From Lacibacter sp. H375 (GTDB taxonomy: Bacteria; Bacteroidota; Bacteroidia; Chitinophagales; Chitinophagaceae): 64,000 nt of DNA. The translations under genes and the position numbers were made by a program. Positions 34,194 to 42,498 of this stretch are shown one piece after another (the first letter of the stretch is position 1; each line of letters starts with the position of its first letter). The stretch lies in contig NZ_JBBKTT010000001.1 of assembly GCF_037892425.1 (NCBI RefSeq), positions 3,162,001 to 3,226,000 on the forward strand, in the 5' to 3' direction. The notes below the pieces were generated by a model. The model made no database searches, was not told the origin of the DNA, and saw only the letters and a program-made list of their open reading frames with translations.

Positions 34194-35360
34194 ATGAATA
34201 CTATGCTTACTGCTCCGGTACTAAAAACTGAGGACCTGCGTTTACTTGATCTTCAGTTGTACAACATTCTGGATACTCCCCATGAAAAGGAGTATGATGA
34301 ACTTCGTGAGTTAGCCGCACAGATCTGTAATTGCCCCATTTCACTGATCTCCTTAATTGACAAAGACCGGCAATGGCTGAAATCGAAACAAGGTGTAGAT
34401 ATTTCTGAAACTCCACGTGAATTCGCTTTTTGCTCACACACAATATTGCAGAAAAAAATTATGGAAGTACAGGATGCATCTTCCGACAAACGCTTTTTTG
34501 ACAATCCTTTCGTGACCGGGGATACGCATATACGTTTTTATGCGGGGGCGCCTATCATTTCTCCCACTGGCCAAACTCTTGGAAGCATTTGTGTATTTGA
34601 CCATCAACCTGGTAAGCTGAATGAGTCTCAAAAGCGGGCATTACAAATTTTATCGAACCAGGTAACAAAATTGCTGGAGCTTCGATTAAAATCAAAAGCG
34701 ATTGAGCAACGGGCAACAGAATTAATTAAAATTAAGGAAGAGGCGGCCATTGGTCTTATTAAAGAACAGGATGAGGATAACTTATCTGTTGCAAAAGAAC
34801 TGCACGAAAATATTGCACAAGAACTTGCAGCAAGCCGTTTGTATTTGAATATGGCCATTCTCAATGAAGAGGGAAGATTGAATTATATAAAAGAAGCCAA
34901 TCAATCAATTGGCAATGCATTAACGGAAATTAAAAATCTTTCCTACAGCATCTTTCCTTCAACTGTTGATTCTGCTTCAGTACAGGTTATACTCGAAAAT
35001 TCTCTTCATATTCACAAGTCATTTTATTCATTTGAGGTAGAATTAAAAATTACCGGTGAATCTGAGCGTGTTATTTTTGGACAGGCAATGAATTGTGCAA
35101 AAATTATGGAGTCATGGTTACACGTACTGCAATCAAAACAAGCTGTGGTAAAAGTAACGGTTCAAATGCATGTAGAGGATGAGATAAAATTATGCATAGA
35201 GGATGATGCTGCTGATCAACAGGTGATAGCAAGGGAGAAGAGCCTCATCAGCAGCATGGTGTATTACCGTATCATTGGTATGAATGGTAATGTACAGTTT
35301 TCTGAAACTGAACATGGCACTAATTTACTTTGTGTAAGATTCCCCTTGCAGGAAAAATAA
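34194..35360 (+). CDS. GAF domain protein with degenerate histidine-kinase module
   Basis: A 388-residue cytosolic protein. Residues 20-165 are a GAF domain (I-S-L-I-D-K-D-R-Q-W-L-K-S, then F-C-S-H-T-I). Residues 195-260 match the HisKA_3 dimerisation domain of NarL-type kinases with the H-box E-L-H-E-N-I-A-Q-E-L. The C-terminal part sits where the ATP-binding domain should be but lacks the N-box and the D-x-G-x-G box; it reads I-E-D-D-A-A-D-Q-Q. It may be a pseudokinase. No partner regulator is adjacent. Confidence 0.75.
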   Translation: MNTMLTAPVLKTEDLRLLDLQLYNILDTPHEKEYDELRELAAQICNCPISLISLIDKDRQWLKSKQGVDISETPREFAFCSHTILQKKIMEVQDASSDKRFFDNPFVTGDTHIRFYAGAPIISPTGQTLGSICVFDHQPGKLNESQKRALQILSNQVTKLLELRLKSKAIEQRATELIKIKEEAAIGLIKEQDEDNLSVAKELHENIAQELAASRLYLNMAILNEEGRLNYIKEANQSIGNALTEIKNLSYSIFPSTVDSASVQVILENSLHIHKSFYSFEVELKITGESERVIFGQAMNCAKIMESWLHVLQSKQAVVKVTVQMHVEDEIKLCIEDDAADQQVIAREKSLISSMVYYRIIGMNGNVQFSETEHGTNLLCVRFPLQEK

Positions 35361-35377
35361 GAGGAGGGCTTTGCAGT

Positions 35378-36310
35378 TTAATCTTTAAACTCCTGTGAGA
35401 TCATTAATCCGGATTTTCCTCCATCAACGATGCCAATGCCAATGCGTCCAAATGATTTGTTGAGAATTGCTGCACGATGGCTGGGTGAGTTCATTAATCC
35501 ACGATGTGCTTTAGCAAGTGTTGATGCATAAGCAAGATTTTCTCCCGCTTTTTTGTAATTAATGCCCGCCTTTCTCATACGGAAAAATGGATCTTTTCCT
35601 TCCGGGGTCATATGTGAAAAATAACCCCTTTTCATCATGTCAGATGAGTGAGCTCTTGCCACATTCCTTAATTGCTCGTCAGCCACAAGAGCCTTCAATC
35701 CTTTTTTCTTTCGTTCGGCATTTACAAGTTGTAACATCTGTTGTTCAAGATCAGGTCTTATGCTGTAATAATCTGTTGCATAAACTTCCGGATCTGATTT
35801 TCCATTGGAGAGGGCGACATCAAATGTTTTTTCAAGTAGTGGAGTTATTTTTTTCTCTGCAATTACACTGTAGGGTGAAAGCATTGCTGCCACTTCGCTT
35901 TTTTCTGCTTCGGCGCTGATGCTGTCAATCACAGAAAAAGTCAGAAGTCTTGCAGTGATTACACTCAATACAATACCTAACAGGAGACCGGGTATGATCC
36001 CACTCATTCTATCGAGAACATGAACTTTGTTGTCGTTGTTGGTGGCATTCATTAATAGGCGCTGAAGCACTGAGAGAATAATATAAACCACAATAAAGCC
36101 AGCGATAAAACTTAATGGCAGGTACCACTCTTTTAATGAAGGTAATTCCCTCGCAACCTTATCAACGGTGTTGCTGTAGAGAAGAATGCCGGCAACAACA
36201 GCTGCCGACCATTTAAACAATTCCAATATAAAACGCAGTGCACCAAACCGGTAGCCAATAAATGCTGCCAGTGATATCAGTAGCAGGAGAAAAATATCGA
36301 CAGTGTTCAT
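35378..36310 (-). CDS. CvpA membrane domain fused to a CAP/SCP domain
   Basis: A 310-residue protein. Residues 1-135 are a four-helix CvpA (colicin V production) membrane domain. Residues 195-310 are a CAP domain: L-V-N-A-E-R, then H-S-S-D-M, then Y-F-S-H, G-E-N-L-A-Y, and S-P-S-H-R-A-A-I-L. CAP domains of bacteria are secreted or membrane-attached and may bind peptidoglycan or lipid. The fusion implies a membrane-anchored extracytoplasmic CAP domain. A longer start would add 12 residues; the chosen Met begins the first helix. Confidence 0.82.
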   Translation of the reverse strand: MNTVDIFLLLLISLAAFIGYRFGALRFILELFKWSAAVVAGILLYSNTVDKVARELPSLKEWYLPLSFIAGFIVVYIILSVLQRLLMNATNNDNKVHVLDRMSGIIPGLLLGIVLSVITARLLTFSVIDSISAEAEKSEVAAMLSPYSVIAEKKITPLLEKTFDVALSNGKSDPEVYATDYYSIRPDLEQQMLQLVNAERKKKGLKALVADEQLRNVARAHSSDMMKRGYFSHMTPEGKDPFFRMRKAGINYKKAGENLAYASTLAKAHRGLMNSPSHRAAILNKSFGRIGIGIVDGGKSGLMISQEFKD

Positions 36311-36327
36311 AAGTGAGTGACTGTATC

Positions 36328-36369
36328 TAAAAAAAGCGGAGATCAAACATCAGATGAAAGATCTCCGCT
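36328..36369 (-). terminator. Terminator after glycine-zipper lipoprotein gene
   Basis: Stem AGCGGAGATC / GATCTCCGCT with a 15-base loop and a T-run on the minus strand. It sits between the glycine-zipper gene and the start of the CvpA-CAP gene, so these are separate transcripts. Confidence 0.75.
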
Positions 36370-36389
36370 AGTATCAACGTTCAGACTGT

Positions 36390-36827
36390 TTAATAATTGC
36401 CTTGTTTTTTATCAATTGATCGGCCAATAGCCCAGCCACCACCGGCACCTAATACACCACCAACCAATACGCCGGCAACACGGTTACGTTTACTTACCAC
36501 GCCACCAATAACGGCACCACTGGCACCACCAATCACCGCACCTTTTGTAGCATTGGTCCATTTTTTCTTAGCCGGTCTTGTGTTTGTAACAACAGCAGGT
36601 GAAGTGTTAGCTACAGTTTGTCTGCGCTCTACATAGCGAACGGTTGTCGCTTCCTTCATTTTTTTCATTTCCTGTTGTTCTTTCCATTCCTGGAAAGCAG
36701 CGAACTCTGCAGAATCAACAGCTGATAAAACATTTGTTTGATCAGTTGTTGCTGTTTTTGTTTTGCATGATACTGTTACTATTGCAACTATTGCTGCTAC
36801 CGATAAGATTGTAAATATCTGTTTCAT
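36390..36827 (-). CDS. Glycine-zipper lipoprotein
   Basis: A 145-residue lipoprotein with lipobox T-V-S-C21. The first half is a charged helix (E-E-R style: E-W-K-E-Q-Q-E-M-K-K-M-K). Residues 95-140 hold glycine-zipper repeats (G-A-V-I-G-G-A-S-G-A-V-I-G-G, then G-V-L-V-G-G-V-L-G-A-G-G-G), as in SLT1/YMGG and Rcs-type OM lipoproteins. It probably sits at the outer membrane. The first in-frame ATG, 15 codons upstream, is not part of the signal peptide. Confidence 0.75.
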   Translation of the reverse strand: MKQIFTILSVAAIVAIVTVSCKTKTATTDQTNVLSAVDSAEFAAFQEWKEQQEMKKMKEATTVRYVERRQTVANTSPAVVTNTRPAKKKWTNATKGAVIGGASGAVIGGVVSKRNRVAGVLVGGVLGAGGGWAIGRSIDKKQGNY

Positions 36828-37057
36828 AATTTCTGGCTTTTCGGTTAAATAATATTGTTTCGTTCTATGCACAAGTAGATAGAAAAAGCATGCCAGAAAA
36901 AAATAAAACTGTTAAGAAAAAAGCAATTTCAAATGAATATGATTGATGTTCAGGCTGTTTTATAAAAATGGGTTTAACAACTCAAGCACTTATTGATGTT
37001 TCACTTTCAGACCAGTACGAAGAATAATACAATTTGTTAATGATTTGTAAATGAAAA

Positions 37058-38359
37058 TCAGGCACGAAACGAAGCAACGAGGCTACAGCCATTGCCGGGG
37101 GATGCTGTAAGAAACATTTCACCATTGTACATAGCTAACCGGCTTTGCATATTCCTGAAACCAAGACCTGTTTTAATTTTTGTTTGATCAAAACCGTTCC
37201 CATCATCAGTGATGTTGATGGTAACACTATTGTTGGTGGATCTTATATCAATTTCAACAAGGTCGGCGTTTGCGTATTTTATAATATTGTTTAACTGCTC
37301 CTGCACAATACGGTATATAAGTAGTTTTTGATCGTCATTCAGTGTTGTTTCGTCAAGCGATTCGCTTGTAAACCTAAAATGATTTGCTTTTGTTCGATTA
37401 ACATCCTGGATCAATCTTTCGATGGTTTGTTTCAAAGTCATGGAAGTAAAGGCTGGTGGTTTTATACTTGCCGAAAGAAAACGGATTTCCTGTTGCACTT
37501 CGGTAATCATTTTTTTTGCCTCATTGATCATTAATACATTATTGTCGATCGAGACATTGGTATTATTTAGGTAAAGATTGATCACTGTTAATATCTGCGA
37601 TATATTGTCGTGCAGTTCCTGGGCCCAACGGTTACGTTCATTTTCCTGTGCTTTTATAATTGTTCTTGCAAGCGCTTTTTTATGGTTTAGTCTTTGTTTA
37701 TAATGCTCGGCCTGTAGATTGCGTAGCTGAGAAATGTCTTGAATCTCACCTATTAGGCGTTCCAGTTTCCCGGTTTCGCTACGCACAAAAAAAACACTGC
37801 TCATAACATTATAGTAGATATTGTCGGATCCAAGTATTTTGTATTCCGTCGTCCAGGTGGTTTGTTGAGATGCAGCAATTGTTTCATATTCTGTTTGTAC
37901 TCTCAGTTTGTCGTCTTCGTGTATTCGCTCAAGAAAACAGATAAGGAAATTAGGAACAATGGTTCCTTTATCAGCTACAAAAAATTTCATTTTATCATTG
38001 ATATGAGCAACTTTGGTTTCAACTTCATAATCTATGATGCCGCCCCGGGTAGCTACGTTGAATGCGTTGATTGCTTGTTCAAGAGAGTATTTCGTTTTGT
38101 TGCTGTTTTGAACACTTTTACAGAAATAATTGGTTAGGACAAACAAAAGAGCACTGGAGATTAAAACAAATGCCAACCCTTTCTCATTCTGAAGCTGGGT
38201 GAACAATTCGCTGTTATTTCTCGCAAGCTGCATTACAATTGTGTCACTCCAAAGTATCCAGCCAGCGCTCACGATTAGGTAAATGCTGGTTATTATTATT
38301 GGCGCAGGATAACGGAGAACACTGATTTTATTTTTGAAATGACGGGTTGATGAATACAT
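37058..38359 (-). CDS. Membrane sensor histidine kinase, NarL type, with PAS-like domain
   Basis: A 433-residue protein. Two N-terminal helices (about residues 14-36 and 55-75) enclose a short periplasmic loop. A PAS-like domain covers about 90-205. The HisKA_3 box is R-W-A-Q-E-L-H-D-N-I-S-Q (His near 260). The ATPase domain ends D-D-G-N-G-F then G-L-G-F-R-N-M then G-N-G-C-S-L. It should autophosphorylate and pass phosphate to a LuxR-type regulator not in this window. The start at MYSSTR is preferred because the upstream 16 codons are not hydrophobic or conserved. Confidence 0.85.
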   Translation of the reverse strand: MYSSTRHFKNKISVLRYPAPIIITSIYLIVSAGWILWSDTIVMQLARNNSELFTQLQNEKGLAFVLISSALLFVLTNYFCKSVQNSNKTKYSLEQAINAFNVATRGGIIDYEVETKVAHINDKMKFFVADKGTIVPNFLICFLERIHEDDKLRVQTEYETIAASQQTTWTTEYKILGSDNIYYNVMSSVFFVRSETGKLERLIGEIQDISQLRNLQAEHYKQRLNHKKALARTIIKAQENERNRWAQELHDNISQILTVINLYLNNTNVSIDNNVLMINEAKKMITEVQQEIRFLSASIKPPAFTSMTLKQTIERLIQDVNRTKANHFRFTSESLDETTLNDDQKLLIYRIVQEQLNNIIKYANADLVEIDIRSTNNSVTINITDDGNGFDQTKIKTGLGFRNMQSRLAMYNGEMFLTASPGNGCSLVASFRA

Positions 38360-38474
38360 GGCGTTTTTTGTGTCGACAAACGTAGAAATGGAGTTGTGTC
38401 TTCGCAATGAGAAAAATTAGCCATATTCCTGACCATAATCAGAAAATGAGAAAAAAATAATGATTTAAATCAAC

Positions 38475-38506
38475 AAAAAAGCATCCGCTCTAACGGATGC
38501 TTTTTT
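38475..38506. terminator. Bidirectional terminator, M28 peptidase side
   Basis: Stem AAAAAAGCATCCG / CGGATGCTTTTTT, loop CTCTAA. It ends the leftward peptidase transcript and is flanked by A and T tracts. Confidence 0.87.
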
Positions 38507-38528
38507 GTTAAAAGAGAAAACAGTATAA

Positions 38529-40073
38529 TTAATCTAAACCGCCTCTGCGTGTAGCTTTCGTTTGCGTAGGCCATTTGCCCGGTTCACCTGTTCGTTGATT
38601 AACAGGTAATACAATGCGTTCACGTGATGTTTTATTTTCATCTTCACAAGCCATGTAAATAAGAATGGCGGTGAGGATGGCATTGTTTTGAACGTCATCA
38701 AATACGATCTTATCATAAGTGTCACGATTAGTATGCCAGGTGTAGTTGCCATAGCTCCAACTGTTAGAACTTAATGAAAATGCAGGAACACCAGCAGCAA
38801 CAAACGATGCATAGTCTGATCCGCCACCACCGGGAGCGCCGGGGAATCTTGTTTCAAGTTCCGCTTTGTATTTGTTTGGTACACGAGCTAACCAACGGCC
38901 AATATAATCATACGCATGAAGAAAACCCTGGCCGGAGATATTTACTACACGTCCGGTACCATTGTCCTGGTTGAATAAAGCCTGTATGTTTGAAACGATC
39001 TCAGGATGATCTTCTACAAATGCACGTGAGCCATTCAGTCCCTGTTCTTCACTTCCCCAATGACCAACAAGAATGGTACGTTTAGGATTTGGATAAACCA
39101 ATTTCAAAATGCGCATTGCTTCCATCATCACCAATGTGCCCGTACCATTATCGGTTGCACCTGTGCCAGCATCCCATGAATCGAAGTGAGCAGAAAGCAT
39201 TACATATTCATTTGGTTTGGTTGAACCTTTTATTTCAGCAATAGTATTATATGTTGGAACAACGCCAAGTTCTTTTGAATCGGCACGCACGCTGATCTTT
39301 GGACTAGCGCCGGCTTCTGCTAAGCGATAGAGTAAGCCATAATCTTCTAATGCTACATCTATGGTTGGAACCTTCTTTGTGTTTGCACCAAAGATCTTAT
39401 TCACGCCAAAACCTCTCGACCAGTTACTCATGATCACACCAACAGCGCCAGCATTTTCCAAGGCAACAGGTAATGTTCGGGAAGTGAAACCTGTTTTGCT
39501 GATGCGTTTGGTCCATGCATCCGTTAATTCAGAACGTTCTTTTTTCATCTTCTCAATTGATTCTTTCGTACCAAACTCATCCCAGTTATAATCAGGACGA
39601 CCGGTTGGTTGATTCATTGATATCATTACAAATTTTCCTTTTACGGTTGGTAGCCATTTTTGAAATGCAACAGAATCTTGTAAGTCGGGAACAATCACCA
39701 CATCAGCAGTAATCGTTTTGCCACCTGTTCCGGGACTCCAGGCAAGCTGCATACCTTCCAATGTTTTTACACGAGGATGAACCATGTCAACATGTGTAAC
39801 ACCTCGTTGCCATCCACGCCATTCGCCCCATTTTTCATTACGTGCCGTAACACCCCAGCCTGTATATTTTGCAACGGCCCAGTCATGTGCCTGCTGCATT
39901 TGTGGTGAACCAACAAGACGTGGCCCAATACCATCCATTAATTCCTGCCCGAGTTTTTTCAGTTGAGAATTTTCGGTGGCCTCTTTAATAATGCGGCTCA
40001 CCATAACAGAATCTTTATGCTGTGCAAAAGTTGTAGTGCTTAGCAGCAGCAATGCAATTACGAATCGAATCAT
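38529..40073 (-). CDS. Secreted M28 metallopeptidase
   Basis: A 514-residue exported peptidase with signal peptide ending T-F-A-Q. Residues 120-255 carry a PA-like lid domain. The zinc site of the M28 domain is H296-F-D298, D308 (A-T-D-N-G), the catalytic E342/E343 (S-E-E-Q-G), D370 and a C-terminal His near 462 (Y-T-W-H-T-N). Such enzymes are aminopeptidases or glutamyl carboxypeptidases acting in the periplasm on peptides. Length is normal for the Bacteroidota type. Confidence 0.87.
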   Translation of the reverse strand: MIRFVIALLLLSTTTFAQHKDSVMVSRIIKEATENSQLKKLGQELMDGIGPRLVGSPQMQQAHDWAVAKYTGWGVTARNEKWGEWRGWQRGVTHVDMVHPRVKTLEGMQLAWSPGTGGKTITADVVIVPDLQDSVAFQKWLPTVKGKFVMISMNQPTGRPDYNWDEFGTKESIEKMKKERSELTDAWTKRISKTGFTSRTLPVALENAGAVGVIMSNWSRGFGVNKIFGANTKKVPTIDVALEDYGLLYRLAEAGASPKISVRADSKELGVVPTYNTIAEIKGSTKPNEYVMLSAHFDSWDAGTGATDNGTGTLVMMEAMRILKLVYPNPKRTILVGHWGSEEQGLNGSRAFVEDHPEIVSNIQALFNQDNGTGRVVNISGQGFLHAYDYIGRWLARVPNKYKAELETRFPGAPGGGGSDYASFVAAGVPAFSLSSNSWSYGNYTWHTNRDTYDKIVFDDVQNNAILTAILIYMACEDENKTSRERIVLPVNQRTGEPGKWPTQTKATRRGGLD

Positions 40074-40190
40074 GTTGATAGAGTTGTACTTTAGTTACGA
40101 ATGATTCGAAAATAAGGAATGATCGCTATCACAGGAACTTGAAGGGGCAGAATGTGATGAGTGGAAAAAGAAGTTGATATCTTAAGCCGC

Positions 40191-41162
40191 TTAGTTCTTT
40201 TGTTTGATGGTCTGTATGATTTTCTGTGCGTGTTCCCTTGAGTTTTCAATAAACAGCCGGGACGTATTCATGCCGCCACAAATTACACCGGCGAGATGAA
40301 TGTTGGGCACGTTTGTTTCATGTGTTTGTTCGTTGTAGTCAGGCTTTCTTACTTCATCTTTCGATAATGCAATGCCCATCTTTTCAAGAAAAGACAAGTT
40401 GGGTTGATAACCTGTTGCAGCAATTACCCAATCGTTTTCAATTGTTTTGATTCCATCGGGGGTTTGGATGAGCACTTCGTGTTCTTTTATTTCTATGATC
40501 GAAGATTCATAGTAAGCTTTGATGGAACCTTCTTCAATACGGTTCACCACATCAGGACGCACCCAATACTTTACCCGTTCGCCCACTTCTTTTTCACGGA
40601 TCACCATTGTTACATCAGCGCCTTTGCGCCATGTTTCCAAAGCAGCATCTACAGCAGAATTATTTGCACCCACAACAATAACTTTTTGAAATGCATAGAA
40701 GTGCGGGTCTTTATAGTAGTGTGTAACTTTTGGTAAGTCTTCACCTTTTACATTGAGCAAATAAGGAATATCATAAAAACCCGATGCAATAATGATATGA
40801 TCAGCAGTATAGTTTTGTTTTGTAGTTTGAATAGAAAAGCAACTTTCCGTTATATCAACAGTATTTACTTCTTCAAATAAATTAATGTTGAGTTTGTATG
40901 CAACCGTAACTCTCCTGTAGTATTCCAATGCTTCCGATCTTGTTGGTTTTGCATTTACCGATACAAACGGCACATCACCAATCTCCAATCGCTCTGAAGT
41001 TGAGAAGAACGTCATGTTTGATGGATAGTTGTACAACGAATTCACCAAACAACCTTTCTCTAAAATAAGATAGGGGATGCCAGCTTTCTTTGCTTCAATA
41101 CCACAGGCTAATCCAATTGGTCCGCCGCCGATAATGATGATGGGGAAATGTGTTGTTGCCAT
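40191..41162 (-). CDS. ypdA: YpdA-type putative bacillithiol-disulfide reductase
   Basis: A 323-residue FAD/NADPH enzyme. FAD motif G-G-G-P-I-G-L-A near residue 12, NAD(P) motif V-V-G-A-N-N-S-A-V-D-A-A near 165, and the late A-T-G-Y-Q-P. The conserved YpdA segment G-C-L-V-N-S-L-Y-N-Y-P follows the first strand. In Firmicutes YpdA reduces bacillithiol disulfide. A TATATTTG box 7 bases upstream of the ATG gives almost no leader, which supports this start over one 3 codons upstream. Bacillithiol use here is inferred. Confidence 0.83.
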   Translation of the reverse strand: MATTHFPIIIIGGGPIGLACGIEAKKAGIPYLILEKGCLVNSLYNYPSNMTFFSTSERLEIGDVPFVSVNAKPTRSEALEYYRRVTVAYKLNINLFEEVNTVDITESCFSIQTTKQNYTADHIIIASGFYDIPYLLNVKGEDLPKVTHYYKDPHFYAFQKVIVVGANNSAVDAALETWRKGADVTMVIREKEVGERVKYWVRPDVVNRIEEGSIKAYYESSIIEIKEHEVLIQTPDGIKTIENDWVIAATGYQPNLSFLEKMGIALSKDEVRKPDYNEQTHETNVPNIHLAGVICGGMNTSRLFIENSREHAQKIIQTIKQKN

Positions 41163-41168
41163 TAATAA

Positions 41169-41176
41169 CAAATATA
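41169..41176 (-). promoter_or_regulatory. -7 box of the ypdA promoter
   Basis: TATATTTG on the minus strand, a full match to the Bacteroidota -7 element. It ends 7 bases before the ypdA start codon, so the mRNA is nearly leaderless. Confidence 0.6.
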
Positions 41177-41194
41177 CGGCAGGGCAGGATTGAT

Positions 41195-42373
41195 CTACTC
41201 CGTAACCTTCGCTTCTCTTCTGCTGCCACTATATAATTCATATTCCAACAAACGACAATCGATAGTACTGTTATAAAATTCTATTCTGCGTTTGGCTTTT
41301 AGTCCGATCTTTTTTGCAAGCTCCATATTGCCGGTGAAGATGTAACCATAATAACCACCACATTTCTGTTTCATAAAATCACCAATGCGTGCATAGGTTG
41401 CTTCCAGTTCTTTAATATCACCTAAACGTTCACCATATTCAGGATTCACCATCATGATACCTTTTGCATCAGCAGGAACTTGTGTTTCAGCAAAATCACA
41501 CACTGCAAATTCAATCAACTTTTGTACACCGGCAGCAATGGCATTCTTCTTCGCATTCTCAATAGCCTTCGGACTATAATCGGTGGCGATGATTTTCAAT
41601 CCAGGCACATCAACGATCTGTTCTTCAAGTAAAGCATCTTCTTTATGATAAACTGCTTCATCATAACCTTGTACATGCATGAATGCATAATTGGTGCGGT
41701 ACAAACCCGGCCTGCGGTTAGTAGCAATCAAGGCTGCTTCTATTGCAAGCGTACCCGAACCACACATTGGATTAATGAATGGCGATACACGATCCCACAC
41801 CGTTGCATAGATTGTTGCTGAGGCCAAACCTTCCAGCATGGGTGCAAGTCCGGGGATCTTTCTGTAACCATGTCTTGCCAATGAATCGCCTGATGTATCA
41901 ATAAACACTTCTGCATCTTCATTCTTCCAGAATAAATGAATAACAGTGCCTGTTAACTCAGCACCAGTGGATGGACGTGTACCTCTGATATCACGAAGCC
42001 GATCAACAATTGCGTCTTTCACCCGCAGGTTGGCAAACATGCTGTTGTTGATGGTTGGATTATTTACATTACTCGTCACCGAAAAATAACCCGGATCCGG
42101 CAATATGTTTTCCCACTGAAAATCTTTCAGATTCTTATAAATATCATCACCATCATTTGCAGTGAATTGTTTTAAACTGTACAACACCTGGCTTGCACAT
42201 CGCAAATTCAAATTGAGTTTAATACAATCGTTGATGGTGCCCGTCAACTTCACACCTGTTACAAATGCTTCATCAATGGCAAAGCCCAATTCCTTTACTT
42301 CATTTTCAAGATAAAGTGCAATGCGTTTGTGGCAAGTGATGATGATGGAGGAGGGTGTAGTAAACAGATTCAT
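41195..42373 (-). CDS. THUMP domain class I rRNA methyltransferase (RlmL N-half type)
   Basis: A 392-residue enzyme. The N-terminal 160 residues are a ferredoxin-like plus THUMP domain for RNA binding. The C-terminal half is a Rossmann methyltransferase with P-M-C-G-S-G-T (SAM) and N-P-E-Y-G-E (NPPY-type catalytic loop, here with Glu). E. coli RlmL joins this half to RlmK. The likely product is N2-methylguanosine in 23S rRNA (the target at G2445 in E. coli is inferred). The start is 32 codons from the upstream repeat, and 22 bases separate its end from ypdA. Confidence 0.82.
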   Translation of the reverse strand: MNLFTTPSSIIITCHKRIALYLENEVKELGFAIDEAFVTGVKLTGTINDCIKLNLNLRCASQVLYSLKQFTANDGDDIYKNLKDFQWENILPDPGYFSVTSNVNNPTINNSMFANLRVKDAIVDRLRDIRGTRPSTGAELTGTVIHLFWKNEDAEVFIDTSGDSLARHGYRKIPGLAPMLEGLASATIYATVWDRVSPFINPMCGSGTLAIEAALIATNRRPGLYRTNYAFMHVQGYDEAVYHKEDALLEEQIVDVPGLKIIATDYSPKAIENAKKNAIAAGVQKLIEFAVCDFAETQVPADAKGIMMVNPEYGERLGDIKELEATYARIGDFMKQKCGGYYGYIFTGNMELAKKIGLKAKRRIEFYNSTIDCRLLEYELYSGSRREAKVTE

Positions 42374-42403
42374 ACGTATAGTTTAAGAAGCAAGAAAGAA
42401 AAA

Positions 42404-42490
42404 GGCACAAGGTTCAAGGTACAAGGTACAAGGCTCAAGGGATGTTAGCTTCAGTGCTTGTGCCTTGCTTTCTTTCTTGAACCTTGTGCC
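42404..42490. repeat. Heptamer tract and 15-bp inverted repeat between two RNA genes
   Basis: Five 7-bp units (GGCACAA, GGTTCAA, GGTACAA twice, GGCTCAA) at 42404-42438. GGCACAAGGTTCAAG (42404-42418) has an exact complement at 42476-42490, so the mRNA can form a large hairpin. It lies between the helicase stop and the methyltransferase start, both on the minus strand. Confidence 0.8.
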
Positions 42491-42498
42491 TTGTTGCC

